Assembly (NCBI GenBank): GCA_947493335.1
Contig: CANLQO010000001.1
Span: 620,001 to 684,000, forward strand
Direction of reading: 5' to 3'
DNA length: 64,000 nucleotides
DNA from: an uncultured Paracoccaceae bacterium
GTDB lineage: Bacteria > Pseudomonadota > Alphaproteobacteria > Rhodobacterales > Rhodobacteraceae
Part shown: piece after piece, positions 23,343-32,218 of the stretch
How positions within the stretch are numbered: the first letter of the stretch is position 1
How the letters are laid out: every line of letters starts with the position of its first letter
Program-made: the position numbers and the translations under genes
Notes under the pieces: model-generated
Databases searched by the model: none
Told to the model about the DNA's origin: nothing
The model's input: only the letters and a program-made list of their open reading frames with translations

Positions 23343-24554
23343 ATGACTGATCCGCGCGCAGAGCTGTCACGTATCTATTGGGAAAATGTTGGAGAAACGA
23401 CCAACAGCCCCCATATCGGGGATGCGGATGTGCCAGAGGGGGCCCCATCGATGAATATTCATTCCCAGGATTTTGAACGCGAACCCAGCCGGGAAGAGGC
23501 CGAAGCGGCGCTTGCCCTGCTGCGGCGGTGGGCGGGGGACGTCAGCCCCGAAGAGGTGGCCACGCTTGACCCATTGGTCAGCCGGTTGATCCCGGGGCAG
23601 GAGGTCAGCAATTACCCCGCGCTGGCCCGCGCCTATCCGGATGCCTTTGAGGTCGACGACGCCTACAAGGCAAGTATGCCGGATCTGCAGAACGGCCCCA
23701 GCAGTCTGATCCGGGGTGCCAAGCAACAGATCCAGCATGTGGGCATCAGCAATTTCCGCCTGCCGATCCGGTTTCACACCCGCGACAATGGTGATCTGAC
23801 GCTGGAGACATCCGTCACCGGCACTGTCAGCCTTGAGGCCGAGAAGAAGGGCATCAACATGTCCCGGATCATGCGGACCTTCTACAAGCACGCGGAAAAG
23901 ACGTTTTCCTTTGAGGTGATCGAAGCGGCGCTGGATGCCTACAAGACCGACCTCGAAAGCTTTGATGCGCGGATTCAGATGCGGTTCTCTTTTCCGATGA
24001 AGGTGGAAAGCCTGCGGTCCGGGCTGGAGGGGTATCAGTATTATGATATCGCGCTGGAGCTGATCGAACAGGCCGGAGTGCGCAAGAAGATCGTGCATCT
24101 GGACTACGTCTATTCCAGCACCTGCCCATGTTCGCTGGAGCTGTCTGAACATGCCCGCCAATTCCGGGGTCAGTTGGCCACGCCGCATTCGCAGCGGTCA
24201 GTCGCGCGGATTTCGGTGTTGCTGGAAGAGGGGGCCGAGACGCTGTGGTTTGAGGACCTGATCGACCGGGCCCGCTCGGCAGTGCCGACCGAGACGCAAG
24301 TGATGGTCAAGCGCGAGGATGAGCAGGCCTTTGCCGAACTCAACGCTGCCAATCCGATCTTTGTGGAAGACGCGGCAAGGCTATTCACCGAGCAATTGCA
24401 TATTGATCCGCGGATCAGCGATTTCCGGGTGATTGCCAGCCATCAGGAAAGCCTGCACAGCCACGACGCGGTGAGCGTATTGACCGAAGGCCCGACGTTC
24501 GAGGCGGCCTCGCTTGATCCGCGTTTGTTTGCGAGCCTGTTTCACGTCGGTTAG
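23343..24554 (+). CDS. folE2: GTP cyclohydrolase FolE2 (type IB)
   Basis: FolE2 converts GTP to dihydroneopterin triphosphate, the first step of folate synthesis, and replaces the zinc enzyme FolE. The 403-residue protein has FRLPIRFHTRDNGDLTLETS, MSRIMRTFYKHAEKTFSFEV, YVYSSTCPCSLELSEHAR with the catalytic Cys, and the terminal FRVIASHQESLHSHDAV. GGGAGG lies seven bases before the ATG at 23343, which supports this start even though FolE2 proteins more often begin near the internal MNIHSQ (residue 37). An N-terminal extension of 36 residues is thus likely. Folate genes folB and folP are 15 kb away. Confidence 0.93.
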   Translation: MTDPRAELSRIYWENVGETTNSPHIGDADVPEGAPSMNIHSQDFEREPSREEAEAALALLRRWAGDVSPEEVATLDPLVSRLIPGQEVSNYPALARAYPDAFEVDDAYKASMPDLQNGPSSLIRGAKQQIQHVGISNFRLPIRFHTRDNGDLTLETSVTGTVSLEAEKKGINMSRIMRTFYKHAEKTFSFEVIEAALDAYKTDLESFDARIQMRFSFPMKVESLRSGLEGYQYYDIALELIEQAGVRKKIVHLDYVYSSTCPCSLELSEHARQFRGQLATPHSQRSVARISVLLEEGAETLWFEDLIDRARSAVPTETQVMVKREDEQAFAELNAANPIFVEDAARLFTEQLHIDPRISDFRVIASHQESLHSHDAVSVLTEGPTFEAASLDPRLFASLFHVG

Positions 24555-24654
24555 GGCGTTTATTGGTCTAAGACGCTGCCTATGCGGCGCGACGGACCGC
24601 GAACCCACGAGCCGGGTGGCATGTAAGGCGCGGCGATCTGCGAAGAAACGCCCC

Positions 24655-24993
24655 TTAATTGTCGTCTGACGACCACAACGTTGTTGCAAAGATGTTGAGA
24701 CCCGCAATGACGGTCTGGCCGTCTTGCGTGGCGCTTTGAAGGCGATTGCTTCCAAGGTCATCAAGCACGCTGAGGCCGAATGTGTTGATGCTGCCAATCG
24801 CTTTGAGGCTGGCGGACCAATCCATGATCTTATCACCGCGGAACGTATCGGCCGTCAGGGTCACGGCTGCCGCGTTGAAGGCATCAGAACCGGTGTGGTC
24901 CATGGCGACATAGCCAACGGTCGCGGCCTGCGCGGACGCGCCAAAGGCGGCAAAGCAAGTGCAGACGGCGAGGCTGCGGAGACGGTGATACAT
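24655..24993 (-). CDS. Small secreted protein, unknown
   Basis: This 112-residue protein has a signal peptide (MYHRLRSLAVCTCFAAFGASA, cleavage near AQA-ATV). The mature part of about 88 residues contains VGYVAMDHTGSDAFN and GLSVLDDLGSNRLQSA and has no cysteine. GGAAGATCACC before the ATG is a plausible ribosome binding site. I recognise no domain; it looks like a small periplasmic or exported protein. It is divergent from the aquaporin gene, with a 203-base gap that should hold both promoters. Confidence 0.6.
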   Translation of the reverse strand: MYHRLRSLAVCTCFAAFGASAQAATVGYVAMDHTGSDAFNAAAVTLTADTFRGDKIMDWSASLKAIGSINTFGLSVLDDLGSNRLQSATQDGQTVIAGLNIFATTLWSSDDN

Positions 24994-25196
24994 GGTGATC
25001 TTCCAGATCGGCAGGTGTTAAGGCAGCAGACACAATGGCCTGACGCCCTTGTCGGGGCGCATGACCCCTCTAAGCGCGAAATTGGACATATCTTTGACCA
25101 AAACTTAGCGGGGAACGGCACCGAAACCTTCCCATATCTTTCTGCGACAGCCTGCCGCAGGGTGCCCGCATCAAAGCCAAAAAGGGAACGAGGGAT

Positions 25197-25880
25197 ATGA
25201 AGAGTTATATTGCAGAGGCCATCGGCACATTCGTGTTGGTGTTTTTCGGCGTCGGATCGGCGGTGCTGGCGGGGGGGGACATCGGATACGTCGGGATTTC
25301 CTTTGCCTTCGGTATCTCGGTCGTCGCAATGGCCTATTCGATCGGGCAGGTTTCAGGCGCACATCTGAACCCGGCGGTATCGCTTGGCGCGCTGGTGGCG
25401 GGCCGGATCGATATGCCCACGTTCATCGGCTACAGCCTGTTCCAGACGCTGGGCGCGATCATCGCTGCTGCGTTGATCTATGTGATTGCGACCAACTCTA
25501 TCGGCGGTCATGACGTGGCAGCCAGCGGTCTGGGCCAGAACGGCTGGGGCGCGGGTTATGGCGGAGAGTTCACCATGATCTCTGCCCTGTTGTTCGAGGT
25601 TGTGGCGACGGCAGTCTTTTTGATCGTCATCCTTGGGGTCACTCAGGATGAGACCGGCAGCCCCTTGATGGCCGGGCTGGCTATTGGTCTGACGTTGACG
25701 ATGATCCACCTGATCGGGATTTCGATCACCGGGACCTCGGTGAACCCTGCGCGCTCTATCGGGCCAGCACTGTTTGTCGGCGGCACGGCGCTGGCGCAGC
25801 TGTGGCTGTTCATTGTGGCCCCGCTGATCGGTGCGGCCATTGGCGGCGCGCTGCACAAGGCGCGCATCACCTCGCCCTGA
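25197..25880 (+). CDS. aqpZ: Aquaporin, AqpZ type
   Basis: This 227-residue channel has six membrane segments and two NPA loops: SGAHLNPAVS (NPA at 58-60) and GTSVNPARS (NPA at 183-185). His171 and Arg186 correspond to the selectivity-filter residues His and Arg of water-specific AqpZ, as opposed to the Gly and Asp pattern of glycerol facilitators. It should speed water flow across the inner membrane during osmotic change. GAGGG lies directly before the ATG. Its own terminator follows at 25903, and the K+ transporter gene comes next, so two osmotic functions are neighbours. Confidence 0.93.
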   Translation: MKSYIAEAIGTFVLVFFGVGSAVLAGGDIGYVGISFAFGISVVAMAYSIGQVSGAHLNPAVSLGALVAGRIDMPTFIGYSLFQTLGAIIAAALIYVIATNSIGGHDVAASGLGQNGWGAGYGGEFTMISALLFEVVATAVFLIVILGVTQDETGSPLMAGLAIGLTLTMIHLIGISITGTSVNPARSIGPALFVGGTALAQLWLFIVAPLIGAAIGGALHKARITSP

Positions 25881-25902
25881 TACATCCAAGAGACCAGCAA
25901 AG

Positions 25903-25932
25903 CGCCCGGCATCCGATGATGTCGGGCGTTTT
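25903..25932 (+). terminator. Intrinsic terminator after aqpZ
   Basis: CGCCCGGCATC (25903-25913) pairs with GATGTCGGGCG (25918-25928) through eleven pairs with one G-T wobble. The loop is CGAT and TTTT follows. Confidence 0.85.
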
Positions 25933-26032
25933 GCGTTCGGGCTGTCACGCGCTGCGAGGTCAGGCCGCGACAGGCGGATCTGTCAATTCGACACCGCTTG
26001 ACACCCCACGCGCCATTCGCCACCGATGACCC

Positions 26033-27484
26033 ATGATTGACGTGCGTCCCATCGGATATGTGATTGGCCTGCTTGTGGCGGCGCTGGGCGTGACCATGCT
26101 GGCCCCGTTGCTGGCGGATCTGCTGGCGGGCAACGGGCATTGGCCGGTCTTTGCGGAATCGGCCATTATCACCGTCCTGACCGGCATTCTGGTGGCGGGT
26201 GCCTGTGCCAATGGCGTGAGCGCGGGGTTGAGCCTGCGCCAGACCTTTCTGCTGACGACGCTGGTATGGCTGACCCTGCCGGTCTTTGGGGCGATCCCTT
26301 TTGTGCTGGGGGCGACCAACGCCAATTTTACAGACGCGTTCTTTGAAGCGATGTCGGGCCTGACCACCACCGGATCGACGGTGTTTAGCGGTTTGCAGGC
26401 CTTGCCCGAGGGCCTGAAGCTTTGGCGCGGCATTCTGCAATGGCTGGGGGGCGTGGGGATCATTGTGGTCGCCATGGTGTTCCTGCCGGAATTGCGCGTG
26501 GGCGGTATGCAGATTTTCCGGTCAGAGGCCTTTGACACCATGGGCAAGATCCTGCCCCGCGCAGGTGAGATCGCGACGCGGATATCGGTGATCTATGTGG
26601 CGCTGACGCTGGCCTGCGCGCTGGCCTACAGCGCCTTTGGCATGCTGCCCTTTGACGCGCTGGTCCATGCGATGACGACGGTGGCCACAGGGGGGATGGC
26701 CAATAGCGACGCCTCTTTCGGGTTCTACGGGGCCGGGGTGCATTATACGGCAGTAATCTTCATGCTGCTCGCCGCCTTGCCCTTTGTCCGCTACGTGCAA
26801 TTGCTGGCGGGGACCGCGCGCCCGATGTTGCGTGACAGCCAAATCAGGGGCTTTTTCTATGTGATCTTCACGGTCGTCCTGTTGCAAGCGTCCTGGCTTT
26901 GGGGGCGCGACGGGGTGATGACAGAGGTGGCCTTTCGCGAGGCGCTGTTCAACGTAACCTCGATCACCACCGGCACCGGCTATGCCAATGCGGATTACAT
27001 GACCTGGGGAACGTTCCCGGTGGTGATGTTCTTTTTCATCGGGCTGATCGGGGGCTGCGCGGGGTCAACGGCCTGTTCGGTCAAAGTCTTCCGGTATCAG
27101 CTGCTGTTCGCCTCGATCAAAAGCCAGATCCGCCAGATCCACAGCCCGCATGGCATCTTTTCCCCCCGCTACGAGGGCAAGACCGTGACAGAGGACGTGC
27201 TGAATTCGGTCATGGCGTTCTTTGTGGCCTTTGTTCTGTCCATCGGGATCGTGTCGGTGCTGCTGGGTTTTACCGGGCTTGATTTCATCACCAGCGTGTC
27301 TGGTGCGGCCACAGCACTTGCCAATGTGGGACCGGGGCTGGGCACATTGATTGGCCCGGCGGGGAATTTCGCGCTGCTGCCTGACAGCGCCAAGTGGCTG
27401 TTGGCGATTGCGATGTTCGTTGGCCGGTTAGAGATCATGGTGGTGTTGGTGGTGCTCAGCCGCAAATTCTGGAGAGACGGATGA
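26033..27484 (+). CDS. trkH: TrkH-family potassium transporter
   Basis: This 483-residue membrane protein has the four-repeat selectivity filter of TrkH/KtrB: SGLTTTGST (near 109), TVATGGMAN, TSITTGTGYAN and ALANVGPGLG, each preceded by a pore helix. It is the membrane subunit that takes up K+ under control of a cytosolic TrkA/KtrA ring. No trkA gene is in the window. The start at 26033 lacks a strong ribosome binding site, but the protein length fits. The stop overlaps the ATG of the following decarboxylase gene by four bases, an unexpected pairing of ion transport and amino-acid catabolism. Confidence 0.92.
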   Translation: MIDVRPIGYVIGLLVAALGVTMLAPLLADLLAGNGHWPVFAESAIITVLTGILVAGACANGVSAGLSLRQTFLLTTLVWLTLPVFGAIPFVLGATNANFTDAFFEAMSGLTTTGSTVFSGLQALPEGLKLWRGILQWLGGVGIIVVAMVFLPELRVGGMQIFRSEAFDTMGKILPRAGEIATRISVIYVALTLACALAYSAFGMLPFDALVHAMTTVATGGMANSDASFGFYGAGVHYTAVIFMLLAALPFVRYVQLLAGTARPMLRDSQIRGFFYVIFTVVLLQASWLWGRDGVMTEVAFREALFNVTSITTGTGYANADYMTWGTFPVVMFFFIGLIGGCAGSTACSVKVFRYQLLFASIKSQIRQIHSPHGIFSPRYEGKTVTEDVLNSVMAFFVAFVLSIGIVSVLLGFTGLDFITSVSGAATALANVGPGLGTLIGPAGNFALLPDSAKWLLAIAMFVGRLEIMVVLVVLSRKFWRDG

Positions 27485-29091
27485 AAAGACCCTTGGGTGC
27501 GCAGATTTCCCACATGCTGAAGGATCGGGGGGTCGATGTCATTTTTGGCATTCCGGGCGTGCATAATCAGGAAATGTATCGCGGCATCGAAGAGGCCGGG
27601 ATCACCCATGTGCTGGCCCGACACGAACAGGGTGCGGGGTTCATGGCGGATGGTTACGCCCGTGCGACGGGCCGCCCGGGCGTGGCCTATGTCATCACCG
27701 GGCCGGGCTTGTGCAATATCATGACGCCGATGGGGCAGGCCTATTCCGACAGCGTGCCGATGCTGGTGATCTCAAGCTCTTTGGATGAAACGGCGGCGAC
27801 GCGCGGCCAGTTGCACCAGATGAAGGATCAGGAAGCGGCAGCGAGGACGGTCTGTGACTGGTCCGAAACGGCCACGTCGGCAGAGGCGGCGTATGCGCTG
27901 ATCGACCGGGCCCTGGGTGAAATGCGGCGCGACAGGGCCCGCCCCAAGCATCTGACGGTGCCGATTGCCCTGCTCGAGGCGACAGCGCCCAAAGGCTGGG
28001 TCACGCGCGCCGATCTTGGGCCGCGCCCCGTCCCGACAGAGGCGAATTGGGTCGACTACGCCGCACTGCGGCTGCAAGAGGCCAAGCGCCCGCTGGTGAT
28101 CTTTGGCGGTGGTGCGCGGGATGCAGGCTTTCCCGCGCCCGGAGAGGCCCGACCAGAGGCGGTGATGCAATTCCTGCGCCGCAGCGGGGCGGCCAGTTTC
28201 ACGACCTACGCCGGGCGCGGAATCGTGCTGGATGACGCCCCGCTTCACTTCGGGGCCATGTTGGCGCGGCCGGGCAGTGCCGAGGTCTTTGCCAAGGCCG
28301 ATCTGGTGGTCGCCATCGGCACGCAACTGTCCGAAGTTGACCTGTGGCGCAGCCGTGCGGGGCATGACGCGCCCACGATCCGGGTCGATATCGATCCAGA
28401 GGTTTTGGCGGTCACGCAGGACCTGCAAATCCCGGTGCGCGCCGATGCGCAGGACTTTGTCACCCGCGTGGCGGCTGCGCTAGAGGTCTCGGGTTCGGAT
28501 TGGGAGGTCGCAGAGGTGGCCGCGACCCGGCAACGCTGGCAGGCAGAGATCGAGGCCGAACGCCCTGGCATCCTGCCGGTCGCCGACGCCCTGCGCGCGG
28601 CCCTGCCATCTGACACGATGATCTATTCGGACATGACCCAGTTCGCCTATGCGGCCAAGGAAATCTGGCCGATGGATCGCCCCGGCCACTGGCATCACCC
28701 CTCGGGGTTCGGCACGCTGGGCTACGCGCTGCCGGCGGCCATCGGCGGCAAGATCGGCCGGGGTGACAAACCTGTGGTGGCCATCGCGGGCGACTATGGG
28801 TTCCAATATACCTTGCAGGAACTGATGGTTGCCGTGGAGTTGGAGCTGCCGCTGCCGATCATCCTGTGGGACAACGGCAAACTGGGCGAGATCGAGGACA
28901 GCATGATCCGGGCGCAAATCGCGCCGAATGCGGTGATCCAGAAAAACCCCGACTTTATCAAACTGGCGGACGCCTATGGTGCGGCCTCAGCCCGCCCGAC
29001 GTCACTGGTAGAGATGCAGGCGGCGGTCAAAACCGCGCTGACCCACGCGGGCCCGACCCTGATCCACATCCTCAGCGACATCGCCCTTTAG
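27481..29091 (+). CDS. Thiamine-diphosphate enzyme, probably 5-guanidino-2-oxopentanoate decarboxylase
   Basis: This 536-residue protein has the acetolactate-synthase-like three-domain plan. The N-terminal domain has GIPGVHNQEMYRGIEE and ARHEQGAGFMADGYARATG with the catalytic Glu; the middle domain has KADLVVAIGTQLSEVD; the C-terminal domain has the ThDP/Mg motif GDYGFQYTLQELM through DNGKLGE. The last motif, GDY with DN in place of the common GDG with NN, is what I recall for the arginine-transaminase-pathway decarboxylase AruI. Acetolactate synthase or a related lyase cannot be excluded. It starts at the ATG overlapping the trkH stop; the frame extends upstream but only into trkH. Confidence 0.65.
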   Translation: MKRPLGAQISHMLKDRGVDVIFGIPGVHNQEMYRGIEEAGITHVLARHEQGAGFMADGYARATGRPGVAYVITGPGLCNIMTPMGQAYSDSVPMLVISSSLDETAATRGQLHQMKDQEAAARTVCDWSETATSAEAAYALIDRALGEMRRDRARPKHLTVPIALLEATAPKGWVTRADLGPRPVPTEANWVDYAALRLQEAKRPLVIFGGGARDAGFPAPGEARPEAVMQFLRRSGAASFTTYAGRGIVLDDAPLHFGAMLARPGSAEVFAKADLVVAIGTQLSEVDLWRSRAGHDAPTIRVDIDPEVLAVTQDLQIPVRADAQDFVTRVAAALEVSGSDWEVAEVAATRQRWQAEIEAERPGILPVADALRAALPSDTMIYSDMTQFAYAAKEIWPMDRPGHWHHPSGFGTLGYALPAAIGGKIGRGDKPVVAIAGDYGFQYTLQELMVAVELELPLPIILWDNGKLGEIEDSMIRAQIAPNAVIQKNPDFIKLADAYGAASARPTSLVEMQAAVKTALTHAGPTLIHILSDIAL

Positions 29092-29102
29092 GCCGGATTG
29101 GT

Positions 29103-29156
29103 CTTTCTTTTGAATGAAAATATGCCGGGGAGGTCTGGAGGGGCTGGCCCCTCCAG
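29103..29156 (-). repeat. Dispersed intergenic element, copy D
   Basis: On the minus strand a nine-base perfect stem (29156-29148 with 29143-29135, CTGGAGGGG with CCCCTCCAG) is followed by CCCCGGCATATTTTCATTC and AAAAGAAAG. The tail is the same as in copies C and E. It lies 11 bases from the stop of the converging plus-strand decarboxylase gene and points away from the hairpin array and protease-like gene, as expected of a terminator for the latter. Confidence 0.7.
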
Positions 29157-29270
29157 TCGGTCGGCCCATGCACAGCATGGGTCGAAATGAAGCGGGCATT
29201 AAGAAGTCACACTTTGCCAATAGAGCGGACCAGTAGCAACCGGGTGCGGCCGCAATTGGCTGCGCCAACC

Positions 29271-29384
29271 GCTTACCCGCACACGTCGCATTCTGGCGAA
29301 TGCGACGGGCTTACCCGCACACGTCGCATTCTGGCGAATGCGACGGGCTTACCCGCTCAGGTCGCATTCTGGCGAATGCGACGG
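29271..29384. repeat. Three tandem 38-base units, each with a perfect 9-bp hairpin
   Basis: Units at 29271-29308, 29309-29346 and 29347-29384 begin GCTTACCCGC and end GCGACGG. Each holds the inverted repeat GTCGCATTC and GAATGCGAC around TGGC. Units 1 and 2 are identical; unit 3 has TCAGG in place of ACACG just before the hairpin. The array ends two bases before the stop codon of the minus-strand protease-like gene, so it forms the start of its 3' untranslated region. The remainder of the 29092-29386 gap holds copy D and no gene that I can see. Confidence 0.9.
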
Positions 29385-29386
29385 GG

Positions 29387-31123
29387 TTACCAGCAGCTGA
29401 CCAGAACGGTCTGGTCGGCGGCGCGCAGCGTCAAGGTTTCGGGGGGCATGAATGCAACCGTGTCGGTCGTGGCCACGGCGATCCCGGCACCTGCAAGCGA
29501 TGCGACGATCTGATCGGCATCCACCGAAAAGCTGACCTCGGGCGGCAGGACCTGCCCACCCTTTGACACCTTGGGCAAAAGCATGCCCAGAATAGCACCG
29601 CCATTGTCAAAGACCGGGCCGCCCGCGTCGCCGGGTTGCGCTGTCAGGGCCAGGCGCTTGACCTCTTCCTCACCATTGAGGCCGCGCAAATCCGCAAGCC
29701 GGCCAAAGGTCAGTGAGGGTGTCACCAGCACGCCACCATAGGGATAGCCCGCCACGGCGACCTCTGACTGCAGGCGTGGCACGCCGGTCTGAAAAGCTGC
29801 CACCGCAATCGGGGCCAACCGGGTCATGGGGCGCAGCACAGCCAGCCCCAGCGCATCATCGCGGTGGGTGACTTCGGCCTCTGTGTCGGTGTCAATGGTC
29901 AGGCGGGTGCAGCTGTCAATCGCCTCGGTCGTGGTCAGCACTGTGCCGACGCCGTCAATAAAGAACCCGGACCGGGACAGGCGCGGCTTGCGCACCTGCA
30001 ACCCGGCAATCAGGTCGGTCGCCTGATCCTCATCCGGCAGGGCGATGCTGGGGTCAAGGACGCCAGCGATCGGGGTGAAGCTCGCCTTCATCTCGTCGCG
30101 GATGCGGCGAAAGCGTTCGTCATCCCCGGCAGGCCAGACCAGCATGAACCCCTTGATCTGCCCGCCAGATTGCGCCGCATAGGTATAGGACTGCAGGCGG
30201 GTCCCCTGCGCGTTGATCTCAAAAGAGGAATTGCGGCGCTGGCGATCGCCTTCGGTTGGCACAACCTCGAGCGTTTGCAGGATCTCATAAAGACCAAAAA
30301 GCCGGTTTTGATCCCCCGGCTGGCTGATCAACAGCACCTGCGCGGCCAGATCGCCCTTGGCATCATAGCGGGCGAAGGGCGGTTCATATTCGGCGAAGGC
30401 CACAACACCCGTGGGCAAAACGATCTCGATCCCGGCGACATCGTCGCGCACGGTTTGCAGGTTCATGCCCTCAAGCACAGCGTTATAGGCCCCCAGCAGT
30501 TCAGCCCGCTGGGCCGAGGTCAGGATGCCGGTTGCATCATGATTATTGGCGACCTGCCAGGCCTGCATGGCACCGCGGGTGCCGCGCCCGTATGATCCGT
30601 CGATCGCCCCCTGATAGGTGCCCGCCCATTTCAGCGCTACTTGCAAAAGTTCTTTCTCGGCGCGGGTCAGCAGCGCCTCTGACGCGCGGGCCTGACGGGG
30701 TGTTTCATCGGGGACAATCAGCGGCGCGGGCTCTGGCAAGGGGTCAGCCACGGTCGCAGTCGCATCGGTGCCGGGCAGCGGCTGTGCTGTCGTCTCCGCC
30801 CCCACGCCCACAGGCCAGAATTGCTGCTGAAAGTTGTTCCCAAAAGCGATGAAACTGTCACCGGGGATCAACCGTTGCCGCCGCAGGCTGCGCAAAAGCG
30901 CATCGGCATCATCGGGCGCATAGGGCCCCAAGACGATCCCGTACCAGCCAGAGCCCAGATAGAAGCCCGCAACATTGTCGAGCGCTGCTGCATATGCACG
31001 CACGCGATCCTGAGCGGCGGCAAGGGTCGGCTGCGCCTCGATCTGGACCCAGACCGGGCTTTGTGCCCAGGCCGATACGGCCCAAAACATCAGAAAAAAC
31101 GCGTAACGGAATGACTTTAACAT
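29387..31123 (-). CDS. Trypsin-like (pseudo)protease with SPOR-like and peptidoglycan-binding domains
   Basis: From the ATG at 31123 this is a 578-residue exported protein. It has a signal peptide (MLKSFRYAFFLMFWAVSAWA), then a SPOR-like domain (about 23-95), a PG-binding-1 domain with AIDGSYGRGTRGAMQAWQ (about 155-212), a central beta domain, and a C-terminal trypsin-like fold (about 380-550). In the trypsin fold the serine box reads GDAGGP (Ala500, codon GCG) rather than GDSGGP. The TNAHVV histidine box aligns with TTTEAI (Glu400), and the usual NDLA Asp aligns with Gly426. All three triad positions are lost, so proteolysis is unlikely. It could be a cell-wall-bound scaffold or regulator. 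Three hairpin repeats directly follow its stop. Confidence 0.8.
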   Translation of the reverse strand: MLKSFRYAFFLMFWAVSAWAQSPVWVQIEAQPTLAAAQDRVRAYAAALDNVAGFYLGSGWYGIVLGPYAPDDADALLRSLRRQRLIPGDSFIAFGNNFQQQFWPVGVGAETTAQPLPGTDATATVADPLPEPAPLIVPDETPRQARASEALLTRAEKELLQVALKWAGTYQGAIDGSYGRGTRGAMQAWQVANNHDATGILTSAQRAELLGAYNAVLEGMNLQTVRDDVAGIEIVLPTGVVAFAEYEPPFARYDAKGDLAAQVLLISQPGDQNRLFGLYEILQTLEVVPTEGDRQRRNSSFEINAQGTRLQSYTYAAQSGGQIKGFMLVWPAGDDERFRRIRDEMKASFTPIAGVLDPSIALPDEDQATDLIAGLQVRKPRLSRSGFFIDGVGTVLTTTEAIDSCTRLTIDTDTEAEVTHRDDALGLAVLRPMTRLAPIAVAAFQTGVPRLQSEVAVAGYPYGGVLVTPSLTFGRLADLRGLNGEEEVKRLALTAQPGDAGGPVFDNGGAILGMLLPKVSKGGQVLPPEVSFSVDADQIVASLAGAGIAVATTDTVAFMPPETLTLRAADQTVLVSCW

Positions 31124-31297
31124 GGCAGCTTTAGAATCCTTTGCCGCGCGCAGCACGCGGGTTGCGGCGGAAATTAGCAAAATCGCAAGCCGATGCAGCA
31201 CAAATCGACGCGACCGGCGGCGTTTTCCCGGGCCTGTGGTGATTGACCCTCAATCCTGCGCCGCCTATTGAACCCCAGACCAAGGAACGAGGGCGAA

Positions 31298-32218
31298 ATG
31301 GCCGAGACACCACGCAGTTTTCAGGGGATTATCCTCGCGTTGCAGTCCTATTGGGCGTCCAAGGGCTGTGCGGTCTTGCAGCCCTATGACATGGAGGTTG
31401 GTGCGGGCACCTTTCACCCCGCCACGACGTTGCGCGCGCTGGGCAGCAAGGCCTGGGCTGCGGCCTATGTGCAGCCCTCGCGCCGTCCCACCGACGGGCG
31501 CTATGGCGAAAACCCCAACCGGTTGCAGCATTACTACCAGTATCAGGTCATTATTAAGCCTTCGCCCCCCGATTTGCAGGCGCTGTATCTCGGCTCGCTT
31601 GAGGCGATCGGAATCGACGCCAGTCTGCACGACATCCGCTTTGTTGAGGACGACTGGGAAAGCCCGACGCTGGGTGCATGGGGGCTGGGCTGGGAGGTTT
31701 GGTGCGACGGCATGGAAGTCAGCCAGTTCACCTATTTCCAGCAGGTTGGCGGGCACGATTGTCATCCCGTGAGCGGAGAGCTGACCTACGGGTTGGAGCG
31801 GCTGGCGATGTATGTGCTGAACGTGGATCACGTGATGGACATGCCGTTTAATGATCCCCAAAGCCCGATCCCGCTGACCTATGGCGACGTCTTCAAGCAG
31901 ACCGAAGAGGAATACGCGCGCTGGAACTTCGACACGGCTGACACCGACACGCTGTTGCAGCACTTCAAGGATGCCGAAGCCGAATGCGCCCGTATTCTGG
32001 CGCAGCCTGCGGTCGATCCGAAAACCGGCAAGACCATCGTGATGGCGCATCCCGCCTACGATCAGGCGATCAAGGCGAGCCATCTGTTCAATCTGCTGGA
32101 TGCGCGCGGCGTGATTTCGGTGACGGAACGGCAGGCCTATATCGGGCGTGTGCGGGCGCTGGCCAAGGCCTGTGCGGATGCCTTTGTCACCACGCCAGCA
32201 GGGGGTGCCGCGGCGTGA
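31298..32218 (+). CDS. glyQ: Glycyl-tRNA synthetase alpha subunit
   Basis: This 306-residue alpha subunit carries the class II catalytic core of the bacterial alpha2beta2 enzyme: [54 protein letters not shown] and FTYFQQVGG. It activates glycine and needs GlyS for tRNA recognition. The ATG at 31298 follows GAGGGCGAA. It is the first gene of glyQ-FkbM-unknown-glyS, and its stop overlaps the GTG of the methyltransferase gene. In most bacteria glyQ and glyS are adjacent. Confidence 0.97.
   Translation: MAETPRSFQGIILALQSYWASKGCAVLQPYDMEVGAGTFHPATTLRALGSKAWAAAYVQPSRRPTDGRYGENPNRLQHYYQYQVIIKPSPPDLQALYLGSLEAIGIDASLHDIRFVEDDWESPTLGAWGLGWEVWCDGMEVSQFTYFQQVGGHDCHPVSGELTYGLERLAMYVLNVDHVMDMPFNDPQSPIPLTYGDVFKQTEEEYARWNFDTADTDTLLQHFKDAEAECARILAQPAVDPKTGKTIVMAHPAYDQAIKASHLFNLLDARGVISVTERQAYIGRVRALAKACADAFVTTPAGGAAA

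Noticed and set aside
24554-24653. GGGCGTTT and AAACGCCC inverted ends around 100 bases after folE2, considered as a tiny mobile element
   Set aside because: Eight-base ends are expected by chance in GC-rich DNA, no target duplication is seen, and the inside has no gene.
29271-29384. Short repeat array considered as a CRISPR
   Set aside because: The whole 38-base unit is repeated with no variable spacers, there are only three units, and no cas gene is near.
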